Origin: Peteryoungia aggregata LMG 23059 | Lineage (GTDB): Bacteria; Pseudomonadota; Alphaproteobacteria; Rhizobiales; Rhizobiaceae | NCBI RefSeq assembly: GCF_030814435.1 | Contig: NZ_JAUSUW010000003.1 | Span: 310,001 to 374,000, forward strand | Direction: 5' to 3' | DNA: 64,000 nucleotides | In this document: positions 52,990 to 62,109 of the stretch, one piece after another | How the letters are laid out: each line of letters opens with the position of its first letter | Numbering within the stretch: the first letter of the stretch is position 1 | Made by a program: the position numbers and the translations under genes | The notes under the pieces: model-generated | What the model saw: only the letters and a program-made list of their open reading frames with translations | What the model was told of the DNA's origin: nothing | The model's database searches: none

Positions 52990-53919
52990 ATGTCCAAACC
53001 CAGAAAGCCCAAGGGCCGCCCGATTTCGGGCTGGCTCATCCTCGACAAGCCGGTGGATTTCGGCTCGACCGAGGCCGTCGGCAAGATCAAGTGGCTGTTC
53101 AACGCCCAGAAGGCCGGCCATGCCGGTACGCTCGACCCTCTCGCTTCCGGCATGCTGCCGATCGCGCTGGGCGATGCGACGAAGACCGTGCCCTACGTCA
53201 TGGACGGACGCAAGATCTACGAATTCACGGTGACCTGGGGCGAAGAGCGCTCGACGGATGATCTCGAGGGAGAGGTCACGCAGAGCTCGGACAAACGGCC
53301 GACCGAGGAAGACATTCGCGCCCTGCTGCCGAACTACACGGGCACCATCAGCCAGATCCCGCCGCAGTTCTCGGCGATCAAGATCGCCGGCGAACGCGCT
53401 TATGATCTGGCGCGCGACGGCGAGACGGTCGAGATCCCCTCGCGCGAGGTGGAGGTCCACCGCCTGACGCTGCTCAACTGCGAAGCCGACAAGGCCCATT
53501 TCGAGGTTGAATGTGGCAAGGGCACCTATGTGCGCTCGCTCGCCCGCGATTTCGGTCGCGATCTCGGCTGCTATGGTCACATCTCCTCGCTCCGCCGCAC
53601 ATTCGTGGCCCCGTTTGCCGAGGAGATGATGGTGCCGCTCGCGGAGCTCGTGGCGCTCGAAGCCATCGAGGACCGCGAGGAACGGCTGGCTGCTCTCGAT
53701 GCATTCCTCGGCGATACGGCAGAAGCGCTGTCCGCCCTGCCGCAGCTCAGGATCACGGATGACCAGGCGCATCGGCTGCGCATGGGCAACCCGATCATCC
53801 TGCGCGGGCGCGATGCGCCGGTCGCCGAACCGGAGGCAGTGGCGCTTGCCGGTGGCAAGCTGATTGCGATCGGCGAGATTGCCGGTGGCGAATTCCATCC
53901 GCGGCGCGTCTTCGCCTGA
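52990..53919 (+). CDS. truB: tRNA pseudouridine-55 synthase
   Basis: A 309-residue TruB that isomerises U55 in the T-loop of all elongator tRNAs. The catalytic region is [24 protein letters not shown] (catalytic Asp in TLDP, about residue 47). [21 protein letters not shown] near 130 and [19 protein letters not shown] near 175 are other family motifs. The C-terminus carries a PUA-like segment ([25 protein letters not shown]). It is 12 bases downstream of rbfA and about 150 bases upstream of rpsO, the last two genes of the processing cluster being rpsO and pnp. Confidence 0.96.
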   Translation: MSKPRKPKGRPISGWLILDKPVDFGSTEAVGKIKWLFNAQKAGHAGTLDPLASGMLPIALGDATKTVPYVMDGRKIYEFTVTWGEERSTDDLEGEVTQSSDKRPTEEDIRALLPNYTGTISQIPPQFSAIKIAGERAYDLARDGETVEIPSREVEVHRLTLLNCEADKAHFEVECGKGTYVRSLARDFGRDLGCYGHISSLRRTFVAPFAEEMMVPLAELVALEAIEDREERLAALDAFLGDTAEALSALPQLRITDDQAHRLRMGNPIILRGRDAPVAEPEAVALAGGKLIAIGEIAGGEFHPRRVFA

Positions 53920-54069
53920 CCCTTCCTGCCGCCTGCTCTTTCCTTTCATCAGGGAATAGAGTATAGGCGGCGGCAGCTGGCCCTTCGGGTGCCTGCATTC
54001 ACGGCCAATGCTGGACGACATCCCGGCCTTTGGCGTCTCTTGTTTCCTGTTATCCAGAAAGGATTTCCG

Positions 54070-54339
54070 ATGTCGATCACTGCAGAGCGCAAGGCTGCCC
54101 TCATCAAGGAATACGCAACCGTCGAAGGCGACACCGGTTCTCCGGAAGTCCAGGTTGCGATCCTGACCGAGCGGATCAACAACCTGACCGAACACTTCAA
54201 GGGTCACAAGAAGGACAACCACTCGCGTCGTGGCCTTCTGACCATGGTATCGAGCCGTCGTTCGCTTCTCGACTATCTGAAGAAGAAGGACGAAGGCCGT
54301 TACACGAAGCTGATCACCAGCCTCGGCATCCGCCGCTAA
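54070..54339 (+). CDS. rpsO: 30S ribosomal protein S15
   Basis: An 89-residue S15, a primary 16S rRNA-binding protein of the 30S platform. [32 protein letters not shown] and [33 protein letters not shown] are diagnostic, the latter containing the rRNA-contacting His/Arg/Lys cluster. ATG 54070 has AAGGA upstream and gives the exact family length; an open frame from 53989 is not the real start. It precedes pnp, as in E. coli, and a 14-pair stem-loop eight bases after its stop could end or process the transcript. Confidence 0.97.
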   Translation: MSITAERKAALIKEYATVEGDTGSPEVQVAILTERINNLTEHFKGHKKDNHSRRGLLTMVSSRRSLLDYLKKKDEGRYTKLITSLGIRR

Positions 54340-54346
54340 CAAGTTC

Positions 54347-54378
54347 CCGGCGGATCTTCGCAAGCGAAGATCCGCCGG
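54347..54378 (+). terminator. Perfect 14-pair stem-loop between rpsO and pnp
   Basis: CCGGCGGATCTTCG (54347-54360) and CGAAGATCCGCCGG (54365-54378) form a fully paired stem with a CAAG loop, eight bases after the rpsO stop. Only a weak T-run follows, so it may be an inefficient terminator or an RNase III/PNPase processing site, as in the E. coli rpsO-pnp operon. Confidence 0.7.
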
Positions 54379-54655
54379 TTGCCTTTCCGGGTCAGGCCAG
54401 ACGACCCGCGACCGGTTCCGTGCGACGATCGCCCGGAACGAACGACAGGCCGGATGGGCCGGATCTGTCGACCACAACCGATGACCTGTCATGGGGCAGG
54501 ATTGTTGGACGCTTCCGCATCCCGAAGGATGCATATTCCGGCCGCGGCCGTTTCCGAAGCCTCCCACTGTCTTGCCCGTGATTGCGTCAGCACATTGCAG
54601 ACCGACCGCCCCTGTCCATTCGGCAGGACGAAGGCCCGCATATGAAGGACAAGAT
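54379..54655 (+). other. pnp leader region, no gene seen
   Basis: These 277 bases between the stem-loop and the pnp start hold open frames with no family resemblance and no ribosome-binding site. They likely form the pnp mRNA leader, which in E. coli is where PNPase and RNase III autoregulate. I found no further strong hairpin by eye. Confidence 0.5.
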
Positions 54656-56794
54656 ATGTTTGATGTTCACAGCGTTGAGATCGAGTGGGCAGGCCGCCCG
54701 CTGAAGCTGGAAACGGGCAAGATCGCCCGCCAGGCCGACGGCGCCGTTCTCGCCACCTATGGCGAAACCGTTGTTCTGGCCACCGTCGTTTCGGCCAAGT
54801 CGCCGAAGCCGGGCCAGGACTTCTTCCCGCTCACCGTCAACTACCAGGAAAAGACCTACGCCGCTGGCAAGATCCCGGGTGGCTATTTCAAGCGCGAAGG
54901 TCGCCCTTCGGAAAAGGAAACGCTGGTTTCCCGCCTGATCGACCGTCCGATCCGCCCGCTCTTCCCGGAAGGCTACAAGAACGACACCCAGGTCGTCGTC
55001 ACCGTCATCCAGCATGACCTCGAGAACGATCCGGACGTCCTGTCGATGGTTGCTGCTTCGGCTGCCCTCACCCTCTCCGGCGTACCCTTCATGGGCCCGG
55101 TCGGTGGCGCCCGCGTCGGCTACATCAACGGCGAATACGTTCTGAACCCGCATCTCGACGAGATGGACGAGTCGGTTCTGGACCTCGTCGTTGCCGGTAC
55201 CCAGGACGCCGTCCTGATGGTTGAGTCGGAAGCCAAGGAACTGAACGAAGACGTCATGCTCGGCGCCGTCATGTTCGGCCACAAGGGCTTCCAGCCGGTC
55301 ATCGATGCGATCATCAAGCTCGCTGAAGTGGCTGCCAAGGAGCCCCGCGAATTCGAGCCGGAAGATCATTCCGCTCTCGAAGCCGAAATGCTCTCGATCG
55401 CCGAGACCGAACTGCGCGCTGCCTACAAGATCACCCAGAAGGCTGATCGTTACACCGCCGTCGACGCCGTCAAGGCCAAGGTGAAGGCACACTTCTTCCC
55501 GGAAGGCGCAGATCCGAAGTATTCGAACGAAGTCATTGGTGCTGTCTTCAAGCACCTGCAGGCGAAGATCGTTCGCTGGAACATCCTCGACACCAAGAGC
55601 CGTATCGACGGTCGTGATCTGTCGACCGTTCGCGCCATCGTGTCGGAAGTCGGCATCCTGCCGCGCACGCACGGTTCGGCTCTCTTCACCCGCGGCGAGA
55701 CCCAGGCGATCGTTGTCGCCACGCTCGGTACCGGCGAAGACGAACAGTATGTCGACTCGCTGACCGGAATGTACAAGGAACGCTTCCTTCTGCATTACAA
55801 CTTCCCGCCCTACTCGGTTGGTGAAACCGGTCGCATGGGCTCCCCGGGCCGCCGCGAAATCGGTCACGGCAAGCTCGCATGGCGCGCCATCCGCCCGATG
55901 CTGCCGTCTGCGGAGCAGTTCCCCTACACGCTGCGCGTCGTCTCCGAGATCACCGAGTCGAACGGCTCGTCCTCGATGGCAACCGTCTGCGGCACCTCTC
56001 TCGCCCTGATGGACGCCGGCGTTCCGCTGGCCAAGCCGGTTGCCGGTATCGCCATGGGTCTGATCCTGGAAGGCGAGCGCTTTGCGGTTCTCTCCGACAT
56101 CCTGGGTGACGAAGACCACCTCGGCGACATGGACTTCAAGGTTGCGGGCACTGCCGACGGCATCACCTCGCTGCAGATGGACATCAAGATCGCCGGCATC
56201 ACCGAAGAGATCATGAAGGTCGCACTCGGCCAGGCACAGGGTGGCCGCAAGCACATCCTGAACGAAATGGCGAACGCCCTTTCGGAGAGCCGTGGCCAGC
56301 TCGGCGAATTCGCACCGCGCATCGAAGTGATGAACATCCCGGTCGACAAGATCCGTGAAGTCATCGGTTCGGGCGGCAAGGTCATCCGTGAAATCGTCGA
56401 AAAGACCGGCGCGAAGATCAACATCGAAGACGACGGCACCGTGAAGATCGCCTCCGCCTCCGGCAAGGAAATCGAAGCGGCCCGCAAGTGGATCCACTCG
56501 ATCGTGGCCGAGCCGGAAGTCGGCGTGATCTACGAAGGTACCGTTGTGAAGACCGCCGACTTCGGCGCCTTCGTCAACTTCTTCGGTTCGCGTGACGGCC
56601 TCGTACACATCTCGCAGCTTGCTTCCGAGCGCGTTGCCAAGACCTCTGACGTCGTCAAGGAAGGCGACAAGGTCTGGGTCAAGCTGATGGGCTTTGATGA
56701 GCGCGGCAAGGTCCGCCTGTCCATGAAGGCCGTCGACCAGACGACCGGCAAGGAAGTCGTTGCCGAGAAGAAGGATGGCGAAGCCGCTGAATAA
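54656..56794 (+). CDS. pnp: Polynucleotide phosphorylase
   Basis: A 712-residue 3'-5' phosphorolytic exoribonuclease of the degradosome and RNA turnover machinery. Two RNase PH domains (about residues 10-215 and 300-540) surround an alpha-helical linker. The second core has [17 protein letters not shown] and the catalytic [23 protein letters not shown] domain (about 555-610, [17 protein letters not shown]) and an S1 domain (about 622-690) end the protein, with a Lys/Glu-rich tail. ATG 54656 gives the expected start [16 protein letters not shown]; an in-frame ATG at 54491 falls in the leader. An intrinsic terminator follows 21 bases after the stop. Confidence 0.97.
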   Translation: MFDVHSVEIEWAGRPLKLETGKIARQADGAVLATYGETVVLATVVSAKSPKPGQDFFPLTVNYQEKTYAAGKIPGGYFKREGRPSEKETLVSRLIDRPIRPLFPEGYKNDTQVVVTVIQHDLENDPDVLSMVAASAALTLSGVPFMGPVGGARVGYINGEYVLNPHLDEMDESVLDLVVAGTQDAVLMVESEAKELNEDVMLGAVMFGHKGFQPVIDAIIKLAEVAAKEPREFEPEDHSALEAEMLSIAETELRAAYKITQKADRYTAVDAVKAKVKAHFFPEGADPKYSNEVIGAVFKHLQAKIVRWNILDTKSRIDGRDLSTVRAIVSEVGILPRTHGSALFTRGETQAIVVATLGTGEDEQYVDSLTGMYKERFLLHYNFPPYSVGETGRMGSPGRREIGHGKLAWRAIRPMLPSAEQFPYTLRVVSEITESNGSSSMATVCGTSLALMDAGVPLAKPVAGIAMGLILEGERFAVLSDILGDEDHLGDMDFKVAGTADGITSLQMDIKIAGITEEIMKVALGQAQGGRKHILNEMANALSESRGQLGEFAPRIEVMNIPVDKIREVIGSGGKVIREIVEKTGAKINIEDDGTVKIASASGKEIEAARKWIHSIVAEPEVGVIYEGTVVKTADFGAFVNFFGSRDGLVHISQLASERVAKTSDVVKEGDKVWVKLMGFDERGKVRLSMKAVDQTTGKEVVAEKKDGEAAE

Positions 56795-56815
56795 GCGGAC
56801 GTCGCACCCGATCCG

Positions 56816-56845
56816 AGGCGCGGGAGAAATTCCGCGCCTTTTTTG
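56816..56845 (+). terminator. Intrinsic terminator after pnp
   Basis: An eight-pair stem AGGCGCGG (56816-56823) with CCGCGCCT (56832-56839), an eight-base loop and six T residues. It ends the rimP-to-pnp cluster. Confidence 0.9.
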
Positions 56846-56869
56846 TTCGCCGAGAGAGAAGACCGAGCC

Positions 56870-57886
56870 ATGAGCCGCGAGACCCTGAAGACCCTGTTCC
56901 ATCCCTTCGTCACCGAAGCCGTCGCGCTTCCGGATGCCGGAAGCCGATATCTCTTTCTCGGCGCGGAGGCGGGGTTCGCCAAGCCTGAAGGATTTGGCGC
57001 AGAGCTCACCGTCGTGCAGGACTTCCGTCCGGAATTCCGTCGGCTGGAGGCGAGCCATCAGCATCCGGTCCCCACCGTCGGGGGCGAAGGCTATGACGGC
57101 GCTCTGATCCTTTGCAGCAAGCACAAGGGCGTCAACGAGGACCGCATCGCAGAGGCCCTGCAGCGGGTGAGAGCGGGCGGTCTCGTTCTGGTCGCCGGCG
57201 CCAAGGAAGACGGCATCCTGCCGCTGCGCAAGCAGCTCGACCGCCTGGGCTTTGCGCCCGAATCCATGCCCAAGTATCACGGCGTGGTCGTATGGTTCAC
57301 CGTTCCCCAGGATATCTCGGTTCAGGCTTCGACACTGGCAGCCAAGCCGGTCACCGTCGACGGTCGCTTCGAGACCCGTTCGGGCCTCTTCTCGCACGCC
57401 CATGCCGACGAAGGCTCCGAACTGCTGGCCAGCCGACTGCCGACGAATTTTGACGGCAACGCCGCCGATTTCGGCGCCGGCTGGGGATATCTTTCGGTCA
57501 TGCTGGCCGAGGCCTCGCCACGCACCAACCGCATCGATCTCTTCGAGGCGAGCCACGAGGCGCTGGAGCATGCCAAGCGCAATCTGGCACGTAACTGCCC
57601 CGATCTCACCGCGCGCTTCTTCTGGCAGGATCTCGGCAATGAACCGCCGAAGGAAAAATACGACCTCGTCATCATGAACCCACCCTTCCATGAAGGCCAT
57701 GCCGCCGAGCCTTCCATCGGTGCTGCGATGATCAAGGTCGCTGCGGATGCGCTTCGGGGCGGTGGCGAACTGCTGATGGTGGCCAATCGTGGCCTGCCAT
57801 ACGAGCCGATTCTGGGGGCGCATTTCAAGCAGCACACTGAGGTCTGCCGGAACGCCCGCTTCAAGGTCTTGTGGGCCAAGCGCTGA
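56870..57886 (+). CDS. rsmC: Class I SAM-dependent methyltransferase, RsmC/RlmG-like
   Basis: A 338-residue methyltransferase with the two-domain plan of RsmC. A degenerate N-terminal copy (about residues 1-165) precedes a C-terminal catalytic Rossmann domain. The SAM-binding motif I is NAADFGAGWGYLSVMLAE near 205, and the catalytic NPPF motif (VIMNPPFHEGHAAEPS) is near 265. NPPF enzymes methylate exocyclic amino groups, here probably guanine N2 in rRNA (m2G1207 of 16S in the case of RsmC). ATG 56870 is preceded by GAGAGAAGA. It starts 25 bases after the pnp terminator. RsmC versus RlmG cannot be separated by eye. Confidence 0.85.
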   Translation: MSRETLKTLFHPFVTEAVALPDAGSRYLFLGAEAGFAKPEGFGAELTVVQDFRPEFRRLEASHQHPVPTVGGEGYDGALILCSKHKGVNEDRIAEALQRVRAGGLVLVAGAKEDGILPLRKQLDRLGFAPESMPKYHGVVVWFTVPQDISVQASTLAAKPVTVDGRFETRSGLFSHAHADEGSELLASRLPTNFDGNAADFGAGWGYLSVMLAEASPRTNRIDLFEASHEALEHAKRNLARNCPDLTARFFWQDLGNEPPKEKYDLVIMNPPFHEGHAAEPSIGAAMIKVAADALRGGGELLMVANRGLPYEPILGAHFKQHTEVCRNARFKVLWAKR

Positions 57887-58010
57887 CATCTTCTCCGGAA
57901 GGTCGGCCTGGTGGGGCAGAGTGAGATGCTCTGCGCCCCCCCTCGACTCTCAGGCATGCGTAGCTTAGCATCTGACGCCATCTACTTATCTTCTGGCGCC
58001 TGCGGTCCTG

Positions 58011-59039
58011 ATGCCTCCTCGGAATCTCACCGATGAATTGACCACCGTGGCCGGCCTTGCCTCGGCCGTTATCACGCATGCACGTTCCTATGGCATCGAC
58101 GTGACGCCCGTTTGCAGAGCGCTGGACATCGATCCGGAAATATTTCAGAGCCTGACCGCCCGGATCAGCCTGGATCGCCTCTGCCGCCTCCTGGAGGCCT
58201 GTGCGCTGCTTGCCGACGACGAGGCATTCGGCCTGACCAGCGCGCGGAGCTACGAGGCCGGATCGTCCGGACCTTTCGGCTACGGCCTGATGGCTGCTCC
58301 GACCGGACTGGACTTCGTCCGCTTCCTCGACGACCACATCCAATATGTCACCCATACCAGCTATTCCCGGCTGTTGATGGACGCACGAGGCGCCCACCTC
58401 GCCTGGACGTTTGCGCCTGTCATCGTGAAGCGTGATCAGTATGTCGACATGTCGCTGGCTTTGGTGATGCAGAGAGCGAAGGACCTCGCGCCTACCGGCA
58501 GCGACCTGGTCGAGCTCGAACTCGAGCGACCGCCACCGCGCAATCCCCAGCCCTTCCGACAATTCCTGTCGCGCCGCGTCAGCTTCGGTGCAGGGATGAA
58601 CTGCGTGCATTTCCCGCGCAGTTTTCTCGATACACAAAACCCGACAGGTGATCGCAGACTCTTCGAACTGATGGACCTCCAGTGCCGAAACCTCAGGCCG
58701 CCTGTCGCGCAAAGGGGCGCCGATTTCCTGGAGCAAGTCCGCCACTATCTGCTGCTGCATGTTTCGGAGGACGATTATCCGCTGTCGGAGATCGCACCCT
58801 ATTTCGGCCTGTCGGAACGAACCTTCCAGCGGCGGCTCGCAGCGCATGGCACAAGCCTCAACGAACTGCGCGACGGGATCCGGAAAGAAGTGAGCTTCAG
58901 CCTCCTCACCGAAAGCGAGTTGCCGATCTCCGAGATCTGCTATCGGCTGGGCTATTCCGCACCCAGTGCCTTTACCCGATCCGTGACCCGTTGGTTCGGC
59001 TCAAGCCCGACCGAAGTCCGCGAGCGAAAGACCGCCTGA
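58011..59039 (+). CDS. AraC-family transcriptional regulator (OruR/ArgR-like architecture)
   Basis: A 342-residue regulator with an N-terminal arabinose-binding-type sensor domain (PF12625-like, about residues 15-205) and a C-terminal AraC DNA-binding domain (about 235-335). The DNA-binding part shows two helix-turn-helices: YPLSEIAPYFGLSERTFQRRLAAHGTSLNELRDGIRK and LPISEICYRLGYSAPSAFTRSVTRWFGSSPTEVR. Members such as OruR and VirF-like proteins sense small organic molecules and activate catabolic or virulence genes; the ligand is unknown here. ATG 58011 lacks a strong ribosome site. It stands alone, with 125 bases upstream and about 200 downstream before a small LuxR-type regulator. Confidence 0.9.
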   Translation: MPPRNLTDELTTVAGLASAVITHARSYGIDVTPVCRALDIDPEIFQSLTARISLDRLCRLLEACALLADDEAFGLTSARSYEAGSSGPFGYGLMAAPTGLDFVRFLDDHIQYVTHTSYSRLLMDARGAHLAWTFAPVIVKRDQYVDMSLALVMQRAKDLAPTGSDLVELELERPPPRNPQPFRQFLSRRVSFGAGMNCVHFPRSFLDTQNPTGDRRLFELMDLQCRNLRPPVAQRGADFLEQVRHYLLLHVSEDDYPLSEIAPYFGLSERTFQRRLAAHGTSLNELRDGIRKEVSFSLLTESELPISEICYRLGYSAPSAFTRSVTRWFGSSPTEVRERKTA

Positions 59040-59051
59040 CCCGCGCCGGAA

Positions 59052-59160
59052 CTTGACAAAATGAGAGCGGTTGCCACTAATGACATGCAGGTTTGCGGAC
59101 ACAAGATTCACATGCGCTTTTTTAGCGCCTGCGGATAAACTTTTGTCGTGCGCGGATAAT
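59052..59160 (+). promoter_or_regulatory. Putative promoter and operator direct repeats upstream of the LuxR-type gene
   Basis: CTTGACA at 59052-59058 is a perfect -35 type hexamer with ACTAAT about 18 bases on. Further down, GCGGATAA occurs twice, at 59131-59138 and 59152-59159, with a 21-base period (two helical turns), plus a partial GCGGAC at 59095. This pattern suits a dimeric regulator bound on one DNA face. It lies 90-190 bases upstream of the small LuxR-type gene. Confidence 0.4.
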
Positions 59161-59245
59161 GACTTCCCAAGATGACAAATGCTAAGAGCGCCGCCTGACG
59201 ACGTGACGCCGCGAAGGCGCCGCGCATTTCTTCATTGCGGCAAAG

Positions 59246-59515
59246 ATGATCATGAAAACCGATACCAGACGGGCCATCGAGCGCGAGCCAGCCTTTTCGT
59301 TCCTCACGGACCGAGAAATCCAGTGTCTTCAGCTCGTTGCCGAAGGCAAGCGCTTGGATGACGCGGCAAACGTCCTGATCATGTCACGGGAAGAGGTCGA
59401 TATGATGCTGCTGTCAGCCCAGGCCAAGCTGGAGGCGAGCAATCTGATGCATGCGGTGAGCCTGGCCATGCTGATCGGCTTGATCGACCATTCCGATCCT
59501 CATCAGCCGAAGTAA
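59246..59515 (+). CDS. Small LuxR-type helix-turn-helix protein
   Basis: An 89-residue protein made almost entirely of a LuxR/GerE-type DNA-binding domain: SFLTDREIQCLQLVAEGKRLDDAANVLIMSREEVDMMLLSAQAKLEASNLMHAVSLAMLIGLI. The LTxREIxxLxLxAEGK pattern and the following recognition helix (SREEVDMMLLSAQAKL) are clear, and the hydrophobic C-terminal helix should dimerise. No sensor or receiver domain is present, so it is a stand-alone output domain. In other rhizobia such proteins can act with a partner regulator. ATG 59246 or 59252 may start it; no strong ribosome site. A long upstream region with direct repeats precedes it and a strong terminator follows. Confidence 0.85.
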   Translation: MIMKTDTRRAIEREPAFSFLTDREIQCLQLVAEGKRLDDAANVLIMSREEVDMMLLSAQAKLEASNLMHAVSLAMLIGLIDHSDPHQPK

Positions 59516-59553
59516 GCCGTACTCCCACGGCTGGCGGACCACTTCGGATGAAC

Positions 59554-59584
59554 GCCTGGCGCGGCAACGCGCCAGGCTTTTTTG
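59554..59584. terminator. Bidirectional terminator between the LuxR-type gene and fabB
   Basis: A perfect ten-pair stem GCCTGGCGCG (59554-59563) with CGCGCCAGGC (59568-59577), a GCAA tetraloop and six T residues on the plus strand. It lies between convergent genes. Confidence 0.9.
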
Positions 59585-59602
59585 TCAGATGACGTCTTCC
59601 GA

Positions 59603-60826
59603 TCAGCCGTTGTGGCGCTGGAAGACGAGCGTGGCGTTGGTGCCGCCAAAGCCGAAGGAATTGGACAGCACGGTATCGATCTTGGCGTTGTCGATGCGCT
59701 TGCGCACGACCGGCACGCCCTCGAACTCGGGATCGAGTTCGGTGATGTGGGCGCTCTCGCCGATGAACTTCTCCTGCATCATCAGCAGGCCGTAGATCGA
59801 TTCCTGGACGCCGGCAGCACCCAGCGAGTGACCGGTCAGCGACTTGGTCGACTGGACATGCGGGATCTTGGCGCCGAAGACTTCGCGGATTGCGCCGATT
59901 TCCTTCGAGTCGCCCACCGGCGTGGAAGTACCGTGGGTGTTGATGTAATCGACATCGCCCTTTACCGTGGCCAGTGCCTGACGCATGCAACGGATGGCGC
60001 CTTCGCCCGAGGGAGCGACCATGTCGTAACCGTCGGAGGTTGCGCCATAACCGACGACCTCCGCATAGATCTTGGCGCCGCGTGCCTTGGCGTGCTCGAG
60101 TTCCTCGAGAACCAGAACGCCAGCACCACCGGCGATGACGAAGCCGTCACGCGAGACGTCATAGGCGCGCGAGGCGGTCGAGGGCGTGTCGTTGTACTTC
60201 GACGACATGGCACCCATGGCATCGAAGAGGCTCGACATGGTCCAGTCGAGATCCTCGTGACCGCCGGCAAAGACCATGTCCTGCTTGCCCCACTGGATCA
60301 TCTCATAGGCATTGCCGATGCAATGCGCCGAGGTCGAGCAGGCCGACGAGATCGAGTAGTTGACGCCATGGAGCTTGAACCAGGTGGCAAGGGTGGCGGA
60401 CGCCGTCGATGACATCGCCTTCGGAACGGCGAACGGACCGATACGCTTCGGGCTGTTGTTCTGGCGGACGATATCGGCCGCTTCGACGATCTGCTTGGTG
60501 GACGGACCACCCGAACCCATGATGATGCCGACACGCTCGTTCTGCTGGTAGTCGGCCTCTTCGAGCCCGGCATCCGCAATCGCCTGCTTCATCGCCACAT
60601 GGTTCCAGGCACCGCCCTGCGACAGGAAGCGCATGGCACGACGGTCGACCAGCTCGGTCGGGTCCAGGGTGGGCTTGCCCCAGACCTGGCACTTGAAGCC
60701 GTGCTCGGCGAAATCGGGAGAAAAGGTGATGCCCGACTTGGCGTCACGCAGCGATGCCGTGACTTCGGCGGCATCGGCCCCGATGGAGGACACGATGCCA
60801 AGACCTGTTACTACAACCCGTCTCAT
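59603..60826 (-). CDS. fabB: Beta-ketoacyl-ACP synthase I
   Basis: A 407-residue condensing enzyme of type II fatty acid synthesis. The catalytic triad is Cys163 ([12 protein letters not shown]), His298 ([11 protein letters not shown]) and His333 ([12 protein letters not shown]). The Cys-His-His set and the fabA neighbour make it FabB rather than FabF: FabA-FabB is the anaerobic unsaturated fatty acid route, in which FabB elongates the cis-3-decenoyl-ACP made by FabA. It starts at ATG 60826, 43 bases after the fabA stop, so the two are one operon. The product supplies unsaturated acyl chains for membrane phospholipid. Confidence 0.96.
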   Translation of the reverse strand: MRRVVVTGLGIVSSIGADAAEVTASLRDAKSGITFSPDFAEHGFKCQVWGKPTLDPTELVDRRAMRFLSQGGAWNHVAMKQAIADAGLEEADYQQNERVGIIMGSGGPSTKQIVEAADIVRQNNSPKRIGPFAVPKAMSSTASATLATWFKLHGVNYSISSACSTSAHCIGNAYEMIQWGKQDMVFAGGHEDLDWTMSSLFDAMGAMSSKYNDTPSTASRAYDVSRDGFVIAGGAGVLVLEELEHAKARGAKIYAEVVGYGATSDGYDMVAPSGEGAIRCMRQALATVKGDVDYINTHGTSTPVGDSKEIGAIREVFGAKIPHVQSTKSLTGHSLGAAGVQESIYGLLMMQEKFIGESAHITELDPEFEGVPVVRKRIDNAKIDTVLSNSFGFGGTNATLVFQRHNG

Positions 60827-60869
60827 CTCTCAGACCTTCTTTATAAACTCAGGTGCGGACAGGGCCGGT

Positions 60870-61385
60870 TCAGGCCGTCTTGTCCTTCGACAGACCGACA
60901 CGCAGATCGGTTGCCTGATAGATAGTTTCGCCATCAGCCTTCAACCAGCCGTCAGCCGTGCCAAGAACCAGGCGACCGCGCATGACGCGCTTGAAGTCGA
61001 TGCCATATTCGAGAAGCTTGGTCTCGGGTCGCACCATGCCCTTGAACTTGACTTCGCCGGTGGACAGGGCCATCCCGCGGCCGGGCTCGCCCAGCCAGCC
61101 AAGGAAGAAGCCGGTCAATTGCCACATGCCGTCAAGGCCGAGGCAACCCGGCATGATGGGGTTGCCCTGGAAGTGGCAGGGGAAATACCAGTCGTCGGGA
61201 CGAACATCGTATTCGGCGCGGATATAGCCCTTGTCAAAGGCACCGCCGGTCTCGGAGATGTCGGTGATCCGATGCACCATCAGCATCGGCGGCAGGGGGA
61301 GCTGCGCATTGCCGGGACCGAAGAGTTCACCACGGCCGCAGGTGAGGATTTCGTCGTAATTGTAGCTGGATTGTCTCGTTACCAT
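60870..61385 (-). CDS. fabA: 3-hydroxyacyl-[acyl-carrier-protein] dehydratase/isomerase
   Basis: A 171-residue hot-dog-fold dehydratase that makes trans-2-decenoyl-ACP and isomerises it to cis-3, the branch point for unsaturated fatty acids. The active site is His71 and Asp85, in [22 protein letters not shown], where the pairing of His, Pro-Gly and Asp is diagnostic of FabA over Fab[11 protein letters not shown] and [23 protein letters not shown] are also typical. ATG 61385 gives the family length; an open frame to 61436 lacks a better start. It heads fabA-fabB and is divergent from irr, an arrangement typical of Rhizobiales. Confidence 0.96.
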   Translation of the reverse strand: MVTRQSSYNYDEILTCGRGELFGPGNAQLPLPPMLMVHRITDISETGGAFDKGYIRAEYDVRPDDWYFPCHFQGNPIMPGCLGLDGMWQLTGFFLGWLGEPGRGMALSTGEVKFKGMVRPETKLLEYGIDFKRVMRGRLVLGTADGWLKADGETIYQATDLRVGLSKDKTA

Positions 61386-61603
61386 CGTTCTTCTTCTTCC
61401 CCCCTCTGCTTCACGTGTCCCGACCCAATAGAGCAAGACGGCGGCGAATTGAAGCCCCGGAGCCTATCCGCCGGTTTCCAAGGGCCCAACAAGCAGGTCC
61501 TGGCATCATCGTCGCATACAGGAAGGAAAAGGCCATCACCAGACCCGAAGCAGCTAAAAAAGAGCGGGAGGGCCACGCGCGGCGGCTTGTCCCCACCCGA
61601 ACT

Positions 61604-61632
61604 ATTGAAACACCCTGATTTTGCAGCTATAT
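61604..61632 (+). promoter_or_regulatory. Promoter of irr
   Basis: ATTGAA at 61604-61609 and CTATAT at 61627-61632 are separated by 17 bases; the -10 matches the rhizobial consensus exactly. Transcription would start near 61640, giving a leader of about 40 nt before irr. The fabA-irr gap of about 290 bases is otherwise empty of genes. Confidence 0.68.
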
Positions 61633-61679
61633 CGAGATGATGCGGCCGTTGCGGCCCGCAAGAGGACTGGAGCGCGTCT

Positions 61680-62102
61680 TTGACGATGGCAACCTGCCAA
61701 ACGGGTATAGAACTGAAACTGCGACGCTCGGGCCTTCGCCCGACGAAGCAGCGGATTGCGCTTGCCAGCCTTCTGTTTGCCAAGGGCGACCGCCACCTGA
61801 CGGTCGAGGAGCTGCATGAAGAGGCGCTGACAGCCGAGTTCCCGGTGTCGCTGGCGACCGTCTACAACACTCTGCACCAGTTCACCGAGGCGGGCCTTAT
61901 CCGGGTCCTGGCAGTCGAAAGCTCGAAGACCTATTTCGACACGAATGTGTCGGACCACCACCATTTCTTCGTCGAAGGCGAGAACAAGGTGCTGGATATT
62001 CCGGTGAACAACATCACCATCGACAACCTGCCTGCGGCGCCGGAAGGCATGGAAATCGCGCATGTCGATGTCGTGATCCGGCTTCGCCCCAAGCAAGGCT
62101 GA
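61680..62102 (+). CDS. irr: Iron response regulator Irr (Fur superfamily)
   Basis: A 140-residue Fur-family regulator. The winged-helix region is ELKLRRSGLRPTKQRIALASLLFAKGDRHLTVEELHEEAL..VSLATVYNTLHQFTEAGLIRVL (about residues 11-78). The Irr-specific histidine cluster is SDHHHFFVEG (His 93-95), proposed to bind haem or metal. Unlike Bradyrhizobium Irr, no N-terminal haem-regulatory Cys-Pro motif is visible, as is usual for Rhizobium. In Rhizobiales Irr represses or activates iron genes when iron is scarce. TTG 61680 has GGAG seven bases upstream; ATG 61686 would give 138 residues. It is divergent from fabA, and a near-consensus promoter precedes it. Confidence 0.94.
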   Translation: MTMATCQTGIELKLRRSGLRPTKQRIALASLLFAKGDRHLTVEELHEEALTAEFPVSLATVYNTLHQFTEAGLIRVLAVESSKTYFDTNVSDHHHFFVEGENKVLDIPVNNITIDNLPAAPEGMEIAHVDVVIRLRPKQG

Positions 62103-62109
62103 GAGCTCC

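Noticed and set aside
54491-54655. N-terminal extension of PNPase from the ATG at 54491
   Set aside because: The extra residues have no family counterpart and ATG 54656 gives the conserved start [11 protein letters not shown].
54587-57889. A 1100-codon minus-strand open frame over pnp and rsmC
   Set aside because: Antisense shadow; pnp and the methyltransferase on the plus strand have intact motifs.
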